A DNA stretch of 44,937 bases from CBDUXP01 sp965371225 [NCBI: uncultured bacterium] (GCA_965371225.1 CBDUXP010000031.1:1-44937); one strand, 5' to 3'; shown: positions 15,088 to 24,618, counted from the first letter of the stretch. A program made the numbers and translations. Notes: generated from the letters alone by a model not told the origin.

Positions 15088-15918
15088 ATGCAGATTCAAC
15101 CTGGGCGAGTCACCGTGGACGAAGGCGTCGTGTTCGGCACGGGCGGGGGCCGCGAGTTGCGCTGCGATGTGTACGTGCCGCCGCAGCAACCGGACAACGC
15201 GCCGGCCGTCCTGCTCGTGCACGGCGGTTCCTGGCGCAACAACGACCGCACGCAGTTGCGCGGCTACGGCATTCAGCTCGGGCGCCGCGGTTTCGTGTGC
15301 GTGGCGTGCGAGTACCGCCTGTCCGGCGAAGCGCAGTGGCCGGCCCAATTGCACGACGTGAAGGCCGCCCTGCGCTGGATGCGCGCTAACAGTGCGGACC
15401 TGGGTATCGATCCCAATCGGATTTGCCTTTCCGGTAATTCCGCGGGGGCGCACCTGTCGCTCATGGTGGCCGGCACGCCGGCGGTCGCGGAGTTCGAAGG
15501 GGACGGGGGCAACCCCGGCGTCTCCACGGATGTCGCCGCCGTCATCGCGTTCTACCCGCCCACCGTGCTCGGGCAGGGAATGCACTTGACCGAGCAGGTG
15601 CAGGAACTCATGGGTGACGGTATGACGGAGGAGGCCTTGCGCGCGGCGAGCCCCGCCACCTACGCGCGGCCGGACTTTCCGCCCACGCTCCTGGTGCACG
15701 GCACCCAGGACGAACTGGTGCCCCATGAGGCGACCGTGGACATGCATCGGCTGCTGTGCGAGGCGGGCGCGCCGGCCGACCTGCACGTGTACAGCGGCGC
15801 GCCGCACGGGTTCGATGTGGTGCCCGAGTACGGACGCCAGTGCGTGGAACTGATGGCGCTGTTCCTGGACCGTTACGTGGTCGACCCACGGCCGGTGATG
15901 CCAACCGTCGGCGCGTAG
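15088..15918 (+). CDS. Alpha/beta hydrolase, carboxylesterase (BD-FAE/HSL-like)
   Basis: Serine esterase of 276 residues, probably cytoplasmic. It has the oxyanion motif HGGSW (45-49), nucleophile S118 in SGNSAGAH, acid D208 in GTQDELVP and H240 in GAPHGF, a complete catalytic triad in the correct order. The SGNSAGA elbow and HGG motif place it with hormone-sensitive-lipase/feruloyl-esterase-like enzymes. The start ATG 15088 follows GGGAGACC about 7 nt upstream. The natural ester is not identifiable. A TATGAT at 15022-15027 may be its -10 box. Confidence 0.85.
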   Translation: MQIQPGRVTVDEGVVFGTGGGRELRCDVYVPPQQPDNAPAVLLVHGGSWRNNDRTQLRGYGIQLGRRGFVCVACEYRLSGEAQWPAQLHDVKAALRWMRANSADLGIDPNRICLSGNSAGAHLSLMVAGTPAVAEFEGDGGNPGVSTDVAAVIAFYPPTVLGQGMHLTEQVQELMGDGMTEEALRAASPATYARPDFPPTLLVHGTQDELVPHEATVDMHRLLCEAGAPADLHVYSGAPHGFDVVPEYGRQCVELMALFLDRYVVDPRPVMPTVGA

Positions 15919-15968
15919 GCGATTCCCGTCCGCGTGGTCGCGCCGGTCGCACCGTGGGGCGCACGCCA

Positions 15969-16505
15969 ATGTCCAACTCGATCCAGATCGTGCCGTACGA
16001 CCCCGCGTGGCCTGACAGGTTCGCGCGCGAGGCGGCGGTACTGCGTGAGGCGCTGGGCGAGGTGGCCCTGCGCATCGATCACGTGGGGTCCACGTCGGTG
16101 CCGGGGCTCGCGGCAAAACCGATCGTCGACATGCAGATTTCCGTGGCCCGGCTCGAGCCTATGGCGGTCTTCCGCGAACCGTTGGAACAGCTCGAGTATC
16201 GATTCAAGCTCGATCCGGATTTTCCCGATTATCCCTTCTTCGGCAAACCGCCCGTGCCGCCGCGTGCGTACCACATTCACGTGTGCGCCGCGGGCAGCGA
16301 GACGGAGCGGCGCCACCTGGCGTTTCGCGACTACTTGCGGGCGCATCCCGACGTGGCGGACGCCTATGCGGCATTCAAGCGCCGGATCGCCCCCGGCTAC
16401 CGCGTGGACGTGCACGGGGACCGCGAGGCGTACGCCGACGCCAAGAGTGAGTTCATCCTGCCGGTCCAGGCCCGCGCCCTGGCGGAGTACGCGCCCGGCG
16501 GGTAA
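15969..16505 (+). CDS. GrpB family protein (nucleotidyltransferase-like, UPF0157)
   Basis: The product has 178 residues. It contains the characteristic start IQIVPYDPAWPDRFARE, then RIDHVGSTSVPGLAAKPIVDMQISV, where HVGSTSVPG and the D-x-Q pair correspond to the nucleotidyltransferase-fold GS...D signature of the GrpB family. It ends with a YHIHVC and LAFRDYLRAHPD segment as in other members. The cellular function of GrpB proteins is not settled; some are fused to CoaE. The start is ATG 15969. It follows the esterase gene by 50 bp and may share its transcript. Confidence 0.85.
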   Translation: MSNSIQIVPYDPAWPDRFAREAAVLREALGEVALRIDHVGSTSVPGLAAKPIVDMQISVARLEPMAVFREPLEQLEYRFKLDPDFPDYPFFGKPPVPPRAYHIHVCAAGSETERRHLAFRDYLRAHPDVADAYAAFKRRIAPGYRVDVHGDREAYADAKSEFILPVQARALAEYAPGG

Positions 16506-16562
16506 CGGGTCGCGCCGTCGTCGCGCGGCACAGTCCGGCCCCTCGCGCTACCCTTCAGCCCG

Positions 16563-18551
16563 ATGACGTTCTCCCTACCTCGCCCGTTTACCGCGACATT
16601 CAGGCTCCTTCTCGCTGCCGGCGCGCTTGCGTGGACCGGGCCGGCGGGTGCGCAACCGGCGTCGGCGCCCGTGGCTGCGGCGGATCTCGCCACGTGGGAC
16701 GTGCCGCTGATTCCGCGCACGGTGCTGTTCGGCAATCCGGAGCGCGCGAACCCGCGCCTTTCGCCGGACGGGCGGCGCATGGCGTATCTTGCGCCGCTGA
16801 ACGGGGTGCAGAACGTCTGGGTCGGCCCCGTCGGCGGCGCGGCGCGGCCGGTGACCCGCGACACGGGCCGTGGCATTCACCGCTACCGGTTCGCACAGGA
16901 CGATCGCCACCTGTTGTACCTGCAGGACCGGGACGGCAACGAGAACTGGCGCCTCTACGGCCTCGACCTGGAGACGGACGCCGTCAAGGACTACACGCCA
17001 TACGACGACGTGCAGGTGCGCATCGTGGGGACTGCGCGGCGGGTGCCGGGGGCCATCCTCATCGCGATCAACAAGGACGATGCGCGGCACCACGACGTGT
17101 ACCGCCTCGAGCTGGAGAGCGGCGCGCTCAGCCTCGTGGCGAAAAATCCGGGGGGCATCATCGAGTGGACCATGGATCCGGACTTGCGCGTGTTGGGCGC
17201 GGTGCGCCTCACGGCGGACGGCGGCCAGGAGTTGCTGGTCCGCGCCGCCGAGGACGCGCCGTGGACCCCGCGCGTGCGTTGGAGTATGGAGGACAGCGCC
17301 ATGAGTGGGCCGGTCGCCTTTACCGCTGGTGGCCGCGCCCTGATCTTGAAGGATTCCCGGGGAGCAGACACCACCCGCCTGGTTCGCCTGGACTTGGCCT
17401 CGGACGAGGCCGCGGTGTTGGCGCACGACGAGACGTACGATATGGGCCGAATCCTGCGCCATCCGGACACGTTCGAACCGCAGGCGGCCGGCGTCACGCG
17501 CGAACGCCCGGAGTGGATCGTGCTCGATGACGCCCTCCGCGCGGACTTCGCCCGCATGCGCGCCATCGCGCCGGGCACGCTCTACATCGCCGGGCGGACG
17601 CCGGGCGACCGCTGGTGGCTGTTGACCTTTCGCCGTGCCGCCGGGTCGTCGGTGTCCTACCTCTACGATGCGCGAAGCGGGGCGGCGACGAAGCTCTTCG
17701 AGCACCAGCCTGCGCTGAACCAGTACCCGCTTGCGCCCATGGAGAGCGTCACCATTCCCGCCCGCGACGGGCTCACGCTGCACGGGTACATCACGTTCCC
17801 CGTCGGGCTGCCGCGCAATAATCTGCCCCTGGTGCTCAACGTGCATGGAGGGCCCTGGAGCCGCAACGCGTGGGGCTACCACAGCACCGCCCAGTGGCTC
17901 GCGAATCGGGGTTACATTTGCCTGCAGGTGAACTTCCGCGGCTCGAGCGGCTACGGCAAGGCGTTTCTGAATGCGGGCAACCGCGAGTGGGCGGGCGCGA
18001 TGCACGACGACCTGGTGGATGCGGTGCGCTGGGCGGTGGCGCAAGGCTACGCCGATGCGGACCGGATCGCGATCTTGGGCGCCTCCTACGGGGGCTATGC
18101 CGCGCTCGTGGGGGCCGCTTTCACGCCCGACCTGTTCGCCTGCGCGGTGGACCTGGTGGGCCCGAGCAATCTCGTCACGCTGCTCCAGTCGATCCCGCCG
18201 TACTGGGAACCGCTGCGCGCGCTCTGGACGACGCGCGTGGGCGACCCCGAGGCGGACGCCGCCTTCCTCCTGTCGCGGTCGCCGCTCTCGAAGGTGGACC
18301 AGATCACCATTCCCATCCTCATCGCCCAGGGCGCCAACGATCCGCGCGTGAAACAGGCCGAGTCCGACCAGATCGTCGCCGCCCTGAAGCAGCGGGGCAT
18401 CCCGCACGAGTATTTATTGTTCCCCGATGAGGGGCATGGCCTCGCCAAGCCCGAGAACCGGTTACGGTTCAGGGCCGCGGCCGAGCGATTCCTGGCCCGC
18501 TACCTGGGGGGACGCTACGAGCTGGAGGGAGACGGCGCGCCGGCCAATTAG
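16563..18551 (+). CDS. Exported S9-family prolyl oligopeptidase-like peptidase
   Basis: Serine peptidase of 662 residues with a signal peptide (about 1-30, ending GPAGAQPASA). A seven-blade beta-propeller region (about 55-400) follows, with LSPDGRRMAYLAP, then a C-terminal alpha/beta-hydrolase domain. The catalytic triad is complete: S508 in GASYGGYAAL, D593 in GANDPRV, H625 in DEGHGL. The NVHGGPW oxyanion region and FRGSSGYGKAF are typical of acylaminoacyl/dipeptidyl-peptidase relatives. It probably degrades short peptides outside the cytoplasm. The start ATG 16563 begins the signal peptide. Confidence 0.9.
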   Translation: MTFSLPRPFTATFRLLLAAGALAWTGPAGAQPASAPVAAADLATWDVPLIPRTVLFGNPERANPRLSPDGRRMAYLAPLNGVQNVWVGPVGGAARPVTRDTGRGIHRYRFAQDDRHLLYLQDRDGNENWRLYGLDLETDAVKDYTPYDDVQVRIVGTARRVPGAILIAINKDDARHHDVYRLELESGALSLVAKNPGGIIEWTMDPDLRVLGAVRLTADGGQELLVRAAEDAPWTPRVRWSMEDSAMSGPVAFTAGGRALILKDSRGADTTRLVRLDLASDEAAVLAHDETYDMGRILRHPDTFEPQAAGVTRERPEWIVLDDALRADFARMRAIAPGTLYIAGRTPGDRWWLLTFRRAAGSSVSYLYDARSGAATKLFEHQPALNQYPLAPMESVTIPARDGLTLHGYITFPVGLPRNNLPLVLNVHGGPWSRNAWGYHSTAQWLANRGYICLQVNFRGSSGYGKAFLNAGNREWAGAMHDDLVDAVRWAVAQGYADADRIAILGASYGGYAALVGAAFTPDLFACAVDLVGPSNLVTLLQSIPPYWEPLRALWTTRVGDPEADAAFLLSRSPLSKVDQITIPILIAQGANDPRVKQAESDQIVAALKQRGIPHEYLLFPDEGHGLAKPENRLRFRAAAERFLARYLGGRYELEGDGAPAN

Positions 18552-18704
18552 TGCTGGTGCGACTTGCGGGTCGTCCTCGCGTCGCACATGGTGGAGCGGC
18601 GGGGGCGCGCCACGCCCCAGTAGGCAGCGTGCGGCGCGTTCGGATAGGGTAGCGCCTCCCGCCCGAGAACTTACCGGCGTGATCCGAGCGGAGGAGTGCA
18701 ACCC

Positions 18705-19781
18705 ATGACCCCGTTACCTCCTGATCTAGATGAAGCGAAGTTGGAGGAGTTCGCCGGCGAGATGACCGGCGTCATGAAGGCCGGCGCTCTGGCGATCATG
18801 TCCAGCATCGGCCACCGCACGGGGCTGTTCGACACGTTGGCCGGCCTGGCCCCTTCGACCAGCCAACAGATCGCCGACGCCGCGGGTCTGAACGAGCGGT
18901 ACGTGCGCGAATGGCTGGGCGCCATGGTCACGGGCGGAGTCGTAGACTACGACCCCGAGACCAAGACGTATTGCCTGCCGCCCGAACACGCAGCCAGCCT
19001 CACCCGTGCGGCCGGCCCGTACAATATCGCCCGGCGGCTGCAAGTCATTCCCCTGCTCGCCACCGTCGAGGACAAGATCGTCCAGTGCTTCGAGAACGGC
19101 GGCGGCGTCCCCTACGAAGAGTTCGGCCGCTTCCACGACGTGATGGCGGAGAGGAGCGTCCAACTCGTCGGCGCCGCGCTGCTCGACACGATTCTGCCCT
19201 TGGCGCCGGGGCTCACGGACCGGCTGCGTGACGGCATCCGCGTTCTGGACGTCGGCTGTGGCAGCGGCCACGCGCTGAACATCATGGCGGAAGCGTTTCC
19301 CCGCAGCACCTTCACCGGCTACGACCTCTCCGAAGAAGGGGTCGGCAACGGCAACGAACAGGCGCGGGAGAAAGGCCTGACGAACCTCGAGTTCGCCGTG
19401 CAAGACGTCACGCATTTCCCCACCGACGCCCCGTTCGATTTCATCACCGCGTTTGACGCGATCCACGATCAGAAGGATCCCGTGGCGGTGCTGAGCAATA
19501 TTTCCGGCGCGCTGGCCGACAACGGCGTGTATATCATGCAGGACATCGCCGCCTCCAGTTATCTGCATAAGAACCAGGAACGGCAGATCGGTACGGTTCT
19601 GTATACCATCTCGACCATGCATTGCATGACCGTCTCGCTCGCGCAAGGGGGCGCCGGCCTCGGTGCCGTCTGGGGGGAAGAGTTGGCGTGCGACATGCTG
19701 CGCGACGCCGGCTTCCGTACGATCGACATCAACCGCATTCCCACCGACCCGGGCAATAACTACTATGTCTGCGGCAAATAG
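18705..19781 (+). CDS. Winged-helix plus SAM methyltransferase (Rv2258c-like)
   Basis: Two-domain protein of 358 residues. The N-terminal winged helix (about 22-95) includes STSQQIADAAGLNERYVREWLGAMV, a DNA-binding-like or dimerisation module. The C-terminal class I methyltransferase has motif I IRVLDVGCGSGHALNIM and TGYDLSEEGV, with FDFITAFDAIHDQKDPVAVL. The order resembles mycobacterial Rv2258c and related small-molecule methyltransferases. The substrate is unknown. Start ATG 18705 is preceded by GGAGGAG (18690-18696) with good spacing; an in-frame GTG at 18696 lies inside that site and is rejected. Confidence 0.85.
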   Translation: MTPLPPDLDEAKLEEFAGEMTGVMKAGALAIMSSIGHRTGLFDTLAGLAPSTSQQIADAAGLNERYVREWLGAMVTGGVVDYDPETKTYCLPPEHAASLTRAAGPYNIARRLQVIPLLATVEDKIVQCFENGGGVPYEEFGRFHDVMAERSVQLVGAALLDTILPLAPGLTDRLRDGIRVLDVGCGSGHALNIMAEAFPRSTFTGYDLSEEGVGNGNEQAREKGLTNLEFAVQDVTHFPTDAPFDFITAFDAIHDQKDPVAVLSNISGALADNGVYIMQDIAASSYLHKNQERQIGTVLYTISTMHCMTVSLAQGGAGLGAVWGEELACDMLRDAGFRTIDINRIPTDPGNNYYVCGK

Positions 19782-19864
19782 CCACCCTCCGGCGGGGTCG
19801 GCTACACTGACCCCGTCCGAAAGTACGGGGGATGCGGTCGAAACCTATACCTGGGAGACGAGTC

Positions 19865-20902
19865 ATGGCAGATGCGACATTCACGGTGATCGACGATGGA
19901 AGGGCGACGGAGGTACCCGCGACGCGTGAGGGTGACCGCGTGTGCCTGGCCCCGGGGGCGCTGAAAGCCGCGCTCGGCTGGGAGCTGAAGCCCGAGGGGT
20001 TGTGCAGGGACGACGCGTGCGTGCCGCTGCGGGACCGCGCGGGCGTCGAGACGGATGGCGGGATCGATCTGGCCGCGGTGGCCGAGGTGTTGCAGCGGCC
20101 CTTGGCTCTGGATGCCGACGCGGGGGTCGCGGTGCTGACTGCCTCGCCGGACGCGCGGCGCGAGCCCCTGCGGTCGCTGGAGGCGCCCGATTTCACCCTG
20201 CCCGATTTGGATGGCACGCAGCATTCCCTCTCCCACTTCCGCGGGAAGAAAATTCTCCTGGTGGTGTACGCATCCTGGTGAGGATGCCGCGAAGACCTGC
20301 CGGTCTGGCAGGAACTGTACGAAGAACTGAAAGACGACGGCTTTACCGTCATCACGGTTGCACTCGATAAGTGCGCGGACGATCCGCGCCCGTTCATCGA
20401 GCGCGCCAATCCCACGCACCCGTCCCTCATCGATACCGAGCATCGGGTGGCCGACCTCTACGGCATGATCAACGTGCCGACCGTGGTGTGGATCGATGAG
20501 GCCGGGCGGATCGTCCGTCCAAAGGCAACCGAGTTCGGCACGGATCTCTTTTCGGATCTTACGGGCATTCGCCCGGAAGGCCACCTGGCAGCCATCCGCG
20601 CGTGGGTGAAGGACGGCACCCTGGAGCTGGACGAGGCCGGGGTGCGCGAGAAGGAGACGCTGCCCAGTTGGGACAATCAGGTGGCCAAAGCCGAGTTTGC
20701 TCTCGCCTGGCACCTGCACCAGGCGGGGGAGACGGCGGCGGCCGAGCGGCATTTCGTGCGCGCCGGCGAGTTGGCGCCGCAGGACTGGACCATCCGCCGC
20801 GGGTCCATGCCGATTCGCGGGCTGGATCCGTTCGGCGAACCGTTGCTGGAACTGTGGCAGGAGGGCGACGGCCCGCCCCGCTATCCGCAAGTGACCGCGT
20901 AG
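19865..20902 (+). CDS. Redoxin/ResA-like selenoprotein (UGA-encoded selenocysteine at residue 139)
   Basis: Thiol-redox protein of 345 residues if TGA 20279-20281 is read as selenocysteine. The reading frame is open on both sides of that single TGA, without a frame change, and the sequence makes sense across it: VVYASW-U139-GC141-R-EDLPVW. The UGC motif sits at the thioredoxin-fold active site, where related proteins have Cys. An N-terminal domain (about 1-100) contains GLCRDDACVPLRDR. The redoxin domain spans about 107-250, with FTLPDLDG, VITVALD and the cis-Pro loop NVPTVVWIDE. A C-terminal TPR-like region (about 290-345) follows. A bSECIS-like hairpin lies at 20296-20312. It probably acts as a peroxiredoxin or disulfide reductase; partners are not visible. 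Confidence 0.87.
20279..20312 (+). promoter_or_regulatory. Selenocysteine TGA codon plus bSECIS-like hairpin
   Basis: The in-frame TGA occupies 20279-20281. CCTGCC (20296-20301) pairs perfectly with GGCAGG (20307-20312) around the loop GGTCT. The apical loop begins with G residues and is 21 nt after the TGA, inside the 16-37 nt window and loop rule described for bacterial SECIS elements that recruit SelB. Selenoprotein decoding also needs selC, selA, selB and selD, none of which is in this window. Confidence 0.75.
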
Positions 20903-20988
20903 CCGCCTGCGCGGGGGAGCTGCGCGGTCGCGTGGTAGAGTTTGCGCGCCGCCGGCCCAGCCGGGGGCCCACCTGGAACTTGGCTGCC

Positions 20989-21537
20989 GTGCGCGCGACC
21001 CCGCTGTCCATCCCCGACGTGATCCGGATCGAGCCCGACGTGTTCGGGGACGCGCGCGGCTTCTTCATGGAGACGTGGAATCAGCGCGTGTTCGCCGAGG
21101 CGGGCATCAGTGCGGACTTTGTGCAGGACAACATCAGCCGCTCGGCGCAGGGGATTCTCCGCGGCCTGCACTTCCAAATTCGCCAGCCGCAGGGCAAGCT
21201 CGTGCGGGTGCTGGCGGGCGAAGTGTTCGATTTGGTGGTGGACCTGCGCCGCAGCTCACCCACGTTCGGCCAGTGGGTCGGCGAGAGCCTGTCCGATGAG
21301 AACCGGAATGCACTCTGGGTCCCGCCGGGGTTCGCGCACGGGTTCTACGTGACGCGCGGGCCGGCGGACTTTTCGTACAAGTGCACCGACTTCTATGCGC
21401 CGCAGCACGAGCGAACCTTGCAGTGGGACGACCCGGAGCTGGGCATCGCCTGGCCGCTCGTCGACGGCGCACCGCCGATCCTGTCGGACAAGGATCGCGC
21501 GGGCACGCCCCTCAGCCGGATCGAGACTTACCCGTAG
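20989..21537 (+). CDS. rfbC: RmlC-type dTDP-4-dehydrorhamnose 3,5-epimerase
   Basis: Cupin-fold epimerase converting dTDP-4-keto-6-deoxyglucose to dTDP-4-keto-rhamnose for surface polysaccharide synthesis. The 182-residue product has the full RmlC sequence: TPLSIPDVIRIEPDVFGDARGFFMETWN, RGLHFQIRQPQGKLVRVL (containing the catalytic His), and WVPPGFAHGFYV. It ends with DPELGIAWPL. I start at GTG 20989 because it aligns with the usual VTPLAIPDV-type beginning; the TTG at 20980 is possible. No rmlA, rmlB or rmlD lies beside it, so it is an orphan of the pathway here. It overlaps the convergent PPOX gene by ten bases. Confidence 0.9.
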   Translation: MRATPLSIPDVIRIEPDVFGDARGFFMETWNQRVFAEAGISADFVQDNISRSAQGILRGLHFQIRQPQGKLVRVLAGEVFDLVVDLRRSSPTFGQWVGESLSDENRNALWVPPGFAHGFYVTRGPADFSYKCTDFYAPQHERTLQWDDPELGIAWPLVDGAPPILSDKDRAGTPLSRIETYP

Positions 21538-22025
21538 CCCGTGGCCGCGAGCGCGGCCGGGCCGGCGCACCAGCTTGCGATCGCCTGCGGCTCGAGCCGG
21601 ATCAGCGTCGGCGTCTGGTGGAACAGGGGCACCCGGGCGTACTGCGGATACTTGTGGCGGAGTGCATCGGCGGCGGCCGTGGCGGGATCGGCGCCGGCAT
21701 CCGCCACCGTGACTACTTGCGCCGTGGCGTCGACGCGAATCCACCAGAGCGTGCGCCAGTCGTCGTCATAGCGGTCCAGGAGCAGCGTGGCTCGCCCGGT
21801 CCGGCGGACGTTGCGTAGCCTGACCGGCTCGCGGGCCGGCTTGGGTTTGCCGTCGATGGGCGACCAGAGCACGCCCCCGGCCCGCGCGAAGACCACCGGC
21901 ACCAGGTGCGGCGCACCATCACCGCCGACCGTGCCGAGACGCGCCACGGGCCAGCCGGCCAGCAGGCGATCGACTATCTCCTCCGGAAGCTGCACGCCCC
22001 TATGGTGCCCTCCCGCGGGCCGCAT
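21528..22025 (-). CDS. PPOX-class split-barrel enzyme, probable F420-dependent (Rv0121-like)
   Basis: Flavin/F420-binding split-barrel protein of up to 165 residues. The signature segments are VARLGTVGGDGAPHLVPVVF, LWSPIDGKPK, RLRNVRRTGRATLLLDRYDDD and WRTLWWIRVDATA, matching the PPOX-class probable F420-dependent family of Rv0121. It probably catalyses a redox step on an unknown substrate. Whether this organism makes F420 cannot be told from the window. GTG 21995 (VQLPEE) is an alternative start with GGGAGG upstream. It is divergent from fabI, with about 48 bp between. Confidence 0.75.
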   Translation of the reverse strand: MRPAGGHHRGVQLPEEIVDRLLAGWPVARLGTVGGDGAPHLVPVVFARAGGVLWSPIDGKPKPAREPVRLRNVRRTGRATLLLDRYDDDWRTLWWIRVDATAQVVTVADAGADPATAAADALRHKYPQYARVPLFHQTPTLIRLEPQAIASWCAGPAALAATGYG

Positions 22026-22073
22026 GGCGAGGCCCCCCTTGCATGCGGCGGCGTTCCGTGGTGGACTACGCGG

Positions 22074-22982
<909 letters not shown>

Positions 22983-23118
22983 TCCCCGCGGCGGCTCAGG
23001 CCGGCCGGCGTAGCAATGGGACGCCGCCCGCTGGTGATCGCGTGGAATCCGCCGGCCCACGGGTCTCATCGGCCGCGGTTGGCCATCACGCCGCCCTGTC
23101 TCGGCAGTTGTTCGGGGC

Positions 23119-23147
23119 TTGAAAAATACGAACGTTCGTGCTATTAA
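23119..23147 (+). promoter_or_regulatory. tetR promoter with embedded palindromic operator
   Basis: TTGAAA (23119-23124) and TATTAA (23142-23147) are separated by exactly 17 bp. The spacer holds the perfect 12-bp palindrome ACGAACGTTCGT (23128-23139). The ATG of the TetR gene (23154) is only 6 nt beyond the -10 box, at the expected transcription start, so the message is probably leaderless. The repressor binding there would block its own promoter. Confidence 0.75.
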
Positions 23148-23153
23148 TTGGGA

Positions 23154-23837
23154 ATGACGGCAACCCGAACTCGGCGCAAACGCCCAGGCGAGGGCGCTCG
23201 GTCACCCCGCAAGGGGGACGCAACGCGCCACGCCGTGCTGCGGGCGGCAGTGGACCAGGCCTCGGCCGAGGGGCTGGAGGGGCTCACCATCGGCCGGCTC
23301 GCGAAGGATTTGGGCATGAGCAAGAGCGGCCTCTTCGCGCACTTCGGCTCCAAGCAGGAGCTGCAACTGGCCACGGTGGACGCGGCGGGCGCCATCTTTC
23401 TCGACGAAGTCATCCAGCCCGGGCTGAGCGCGCCGCGGGGGATGGCCCGCCTGTGGGCCTTGTACGACGCGTGGCTGTCGTATGTGGAGCGCCGGGTATT
23501 TCGCGGCGGCTGTTTCTTCGCCGCAGCGGGCGCGGAGTTCGACAGCCGCCGGGGTCCGGTGCGCGACCGCATCGCGGAGCAGTCGCGGCAGTGGCTCACG
23601 TCGTTAGCACTGGCCGCCCGCCACGCGCAGGAGTGCGGCGAGCTGGACGCCGGCGTGGACCCGGACGGGCTGGCGTTCGAGATGAACGGCTGCCTGTTGA
23701 GTACGAATTGGGCGCGCGAATTGTTCGGTGACGAGGCAGCGTTCGGCCGCGCGCGCACCATCATGCGCGACCGGCTCCTGAGCCTCGCCGCGTCGCCCGC
23801 CGGCCGGGATGCGATTCCGGTAGCGGTTGGCAGCTAG
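23154..23837 (+). CDS. TetR-family transcriptional regulator 1
   Basis: The product is a 227-residue repressor-type regulator. The N-terminal HTH includes AVLRAAVDQASAEGLEGLTI and AKDLGMSKSGLFAHFGSKQELQLATV, the TetR recognition helix region. The C-terminal ligand domain is helical, with GCFFAAAGAEFDSRRGPVRD, typical of the TetR_C group whose regulators often control fatty-acid or envelope genes. A perfect palindrome lies in its promoter, suggesting autoregulation. It is followed at short distance by the small membrane gene on the same strand, which may be in its regulon. Confidence 0.88.
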   Translation: MTATRTRRKRPGEGARSPRKGDATRHAVLRAAVDQASAEGLEGLTIGRLAKDLGMSKSGLFAHFGSKQELQLATVDAAGAIFLDEVIQPGLSAPRGMARLWALYDAWLSYVERRVFRGGCFFAAAGAEFDSRRGPVRDRIAEQSRQWLTSLALAARHAQECGELDAGVDPDGLAFEMNGCLLSTNWARELFGDEAAFGRARTIMRDRLLSLAASPAGRDAIPVAVGS

Positions 23838-23870
23838 GAAAGAAGCCCCTTGCCCGTTAGGAGCATGACC

Positions 23871-24290
23871 ATGTCAGTAATGCAGCACTCGACCTCTTCC
23901 ACCCTCTTGCGCCGCGCGTTGCAGGGCAACGCCGCGTTTTCCGCTGTGTCCGGTGTATCGTTCATCGTGGCCGCACGCCCGCTCGCCGCCTTTCTCGGTT
24001 CCGTGCCGCCGTGGCTGATGGTGGTGACCGGCGTGTCGCTGCTTTTTTTTGCTGCCGGCTTGGTGCACAACAGCGCGCGGGAGCGGGTTAGCCTCATGGA
24101 AGCGAAACTCGCCGTCGCGATGGATATGGCGTGGGTGCTGGGCAGCGGCCTGGCGATCCTGTTCGCGAACGCCCTGGGCCTGACGCGGCCTGGGACCTGG
24201 GCCATCGTCGTGGTGGCCGACGTGGTGCTCGTCTTCGCGATTCTCCAGGGCCTCGGCCTCCGCCGTCAGCGCGGGGCCAGCACGGCGTGA
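23871..24290 (+). CDS. Small four-helix membrane protein
   Basis: The product is a 139-residue integral membrane protein with hydrophobic segments at about 27-42, 52-70, 86-104 and 110-128, and a basic C terminus (LRRQRGAST). It is probably in the inner membrane. I see no catalytic motif. ATG 23871 is preceded by TTAGGAG at 23857-23863 with 7-nt spacing; ATG 23865 is too close to it. It begins 33 bp after tetR 1 and so is probably co-transcribed with it, which suggests regulation by that repressor or a shared role in the envelope. Confidence 0.7.
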   Translation: MSVMQHSTSSTLLRRALQGNAAFSAVSGVSFIVAARPLAAFLGSVPPWLMVVTGVSLLFFAAGLVHNSARERVSLMEAKLAVAMDMAWVLGSGLAILFANALGLTRPGTWAIVVVADVVLVFAILQGLGLRRQRGASTA

Positions 24291-24354
24291 CTGCGCATCC
24301 ATAGCGCGCGGCGTCGGGCTTCGCTATGGTGGTCCCGGAGGAAGGGGACCGGTC

Positions 24355-24618
24355 ATGCGCCACGCCCGCGCCGAGGCCCTCGACGCGCTGGACGACGTGC
24401 TTGAGCGTTTACGCGCGTTCGACGAGTTGCGGGAGAAATCGCGCGGCGTCTTCTACGTCCAGTCGAAGGCCTTCCTGCACTTTCATGAGGATCCCGCGGG
24501 GCTGTTCGCCGACGTGCGCCTGGACGGCGCCGCGTTTACGCGCCTGCGCGTGAGCACGAAGCGGGAGCGCGCCGCGTTGCTGCGGCAGGTGCGCGCGGCC
24601 GTGCGCGGTTCGGCCTAG
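24355..24618 (+). CDS. Small conserved-looking hypothetical protein
   Basis: The product is an 87-residue soluble protein without a family I can name. It is mostly helical: an acidic/Leu-rich helix 8-28, then KSRGVFYVQSKAFLHFHED, which looks like a beta-strand pair, and a basic C-terminal helix (KRERAALLRQVRAAVRG). It resembles the small MmcQ/YjbR-like or DUF proteins that bind a cofactor, but no diagnostic residue is visible. GGAGGAAGGGG lies upstream of ATG 24355, supporting translation. It converges on trxB with a 5-bp gap. Confidence 0.55.
   Translation: MRHARAEALDALDDVLERLRAFDELREKSRGVFYVQSKAFLHFHEDPAGLFADVRLDGAAFTRLRVSTKRERAALLRQVRAAVRGSA

Noticed and set aside
16575-18407. A 610-codon ORF antisense to the S9 peptidase
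   Set aside because: It is the complementary shadow of a gene with a complete catalytic triad; the Arg/His-rich composition is typical of antisense frames in high-GC DNA.
20279-20281. TGA as an ordinary nonsense codon splitting two genes
   Set aside because: Both sides are one frame of a single redoxin fold, the stop replaces the catalytic residue, and a bSECIS-like hairpin follows.
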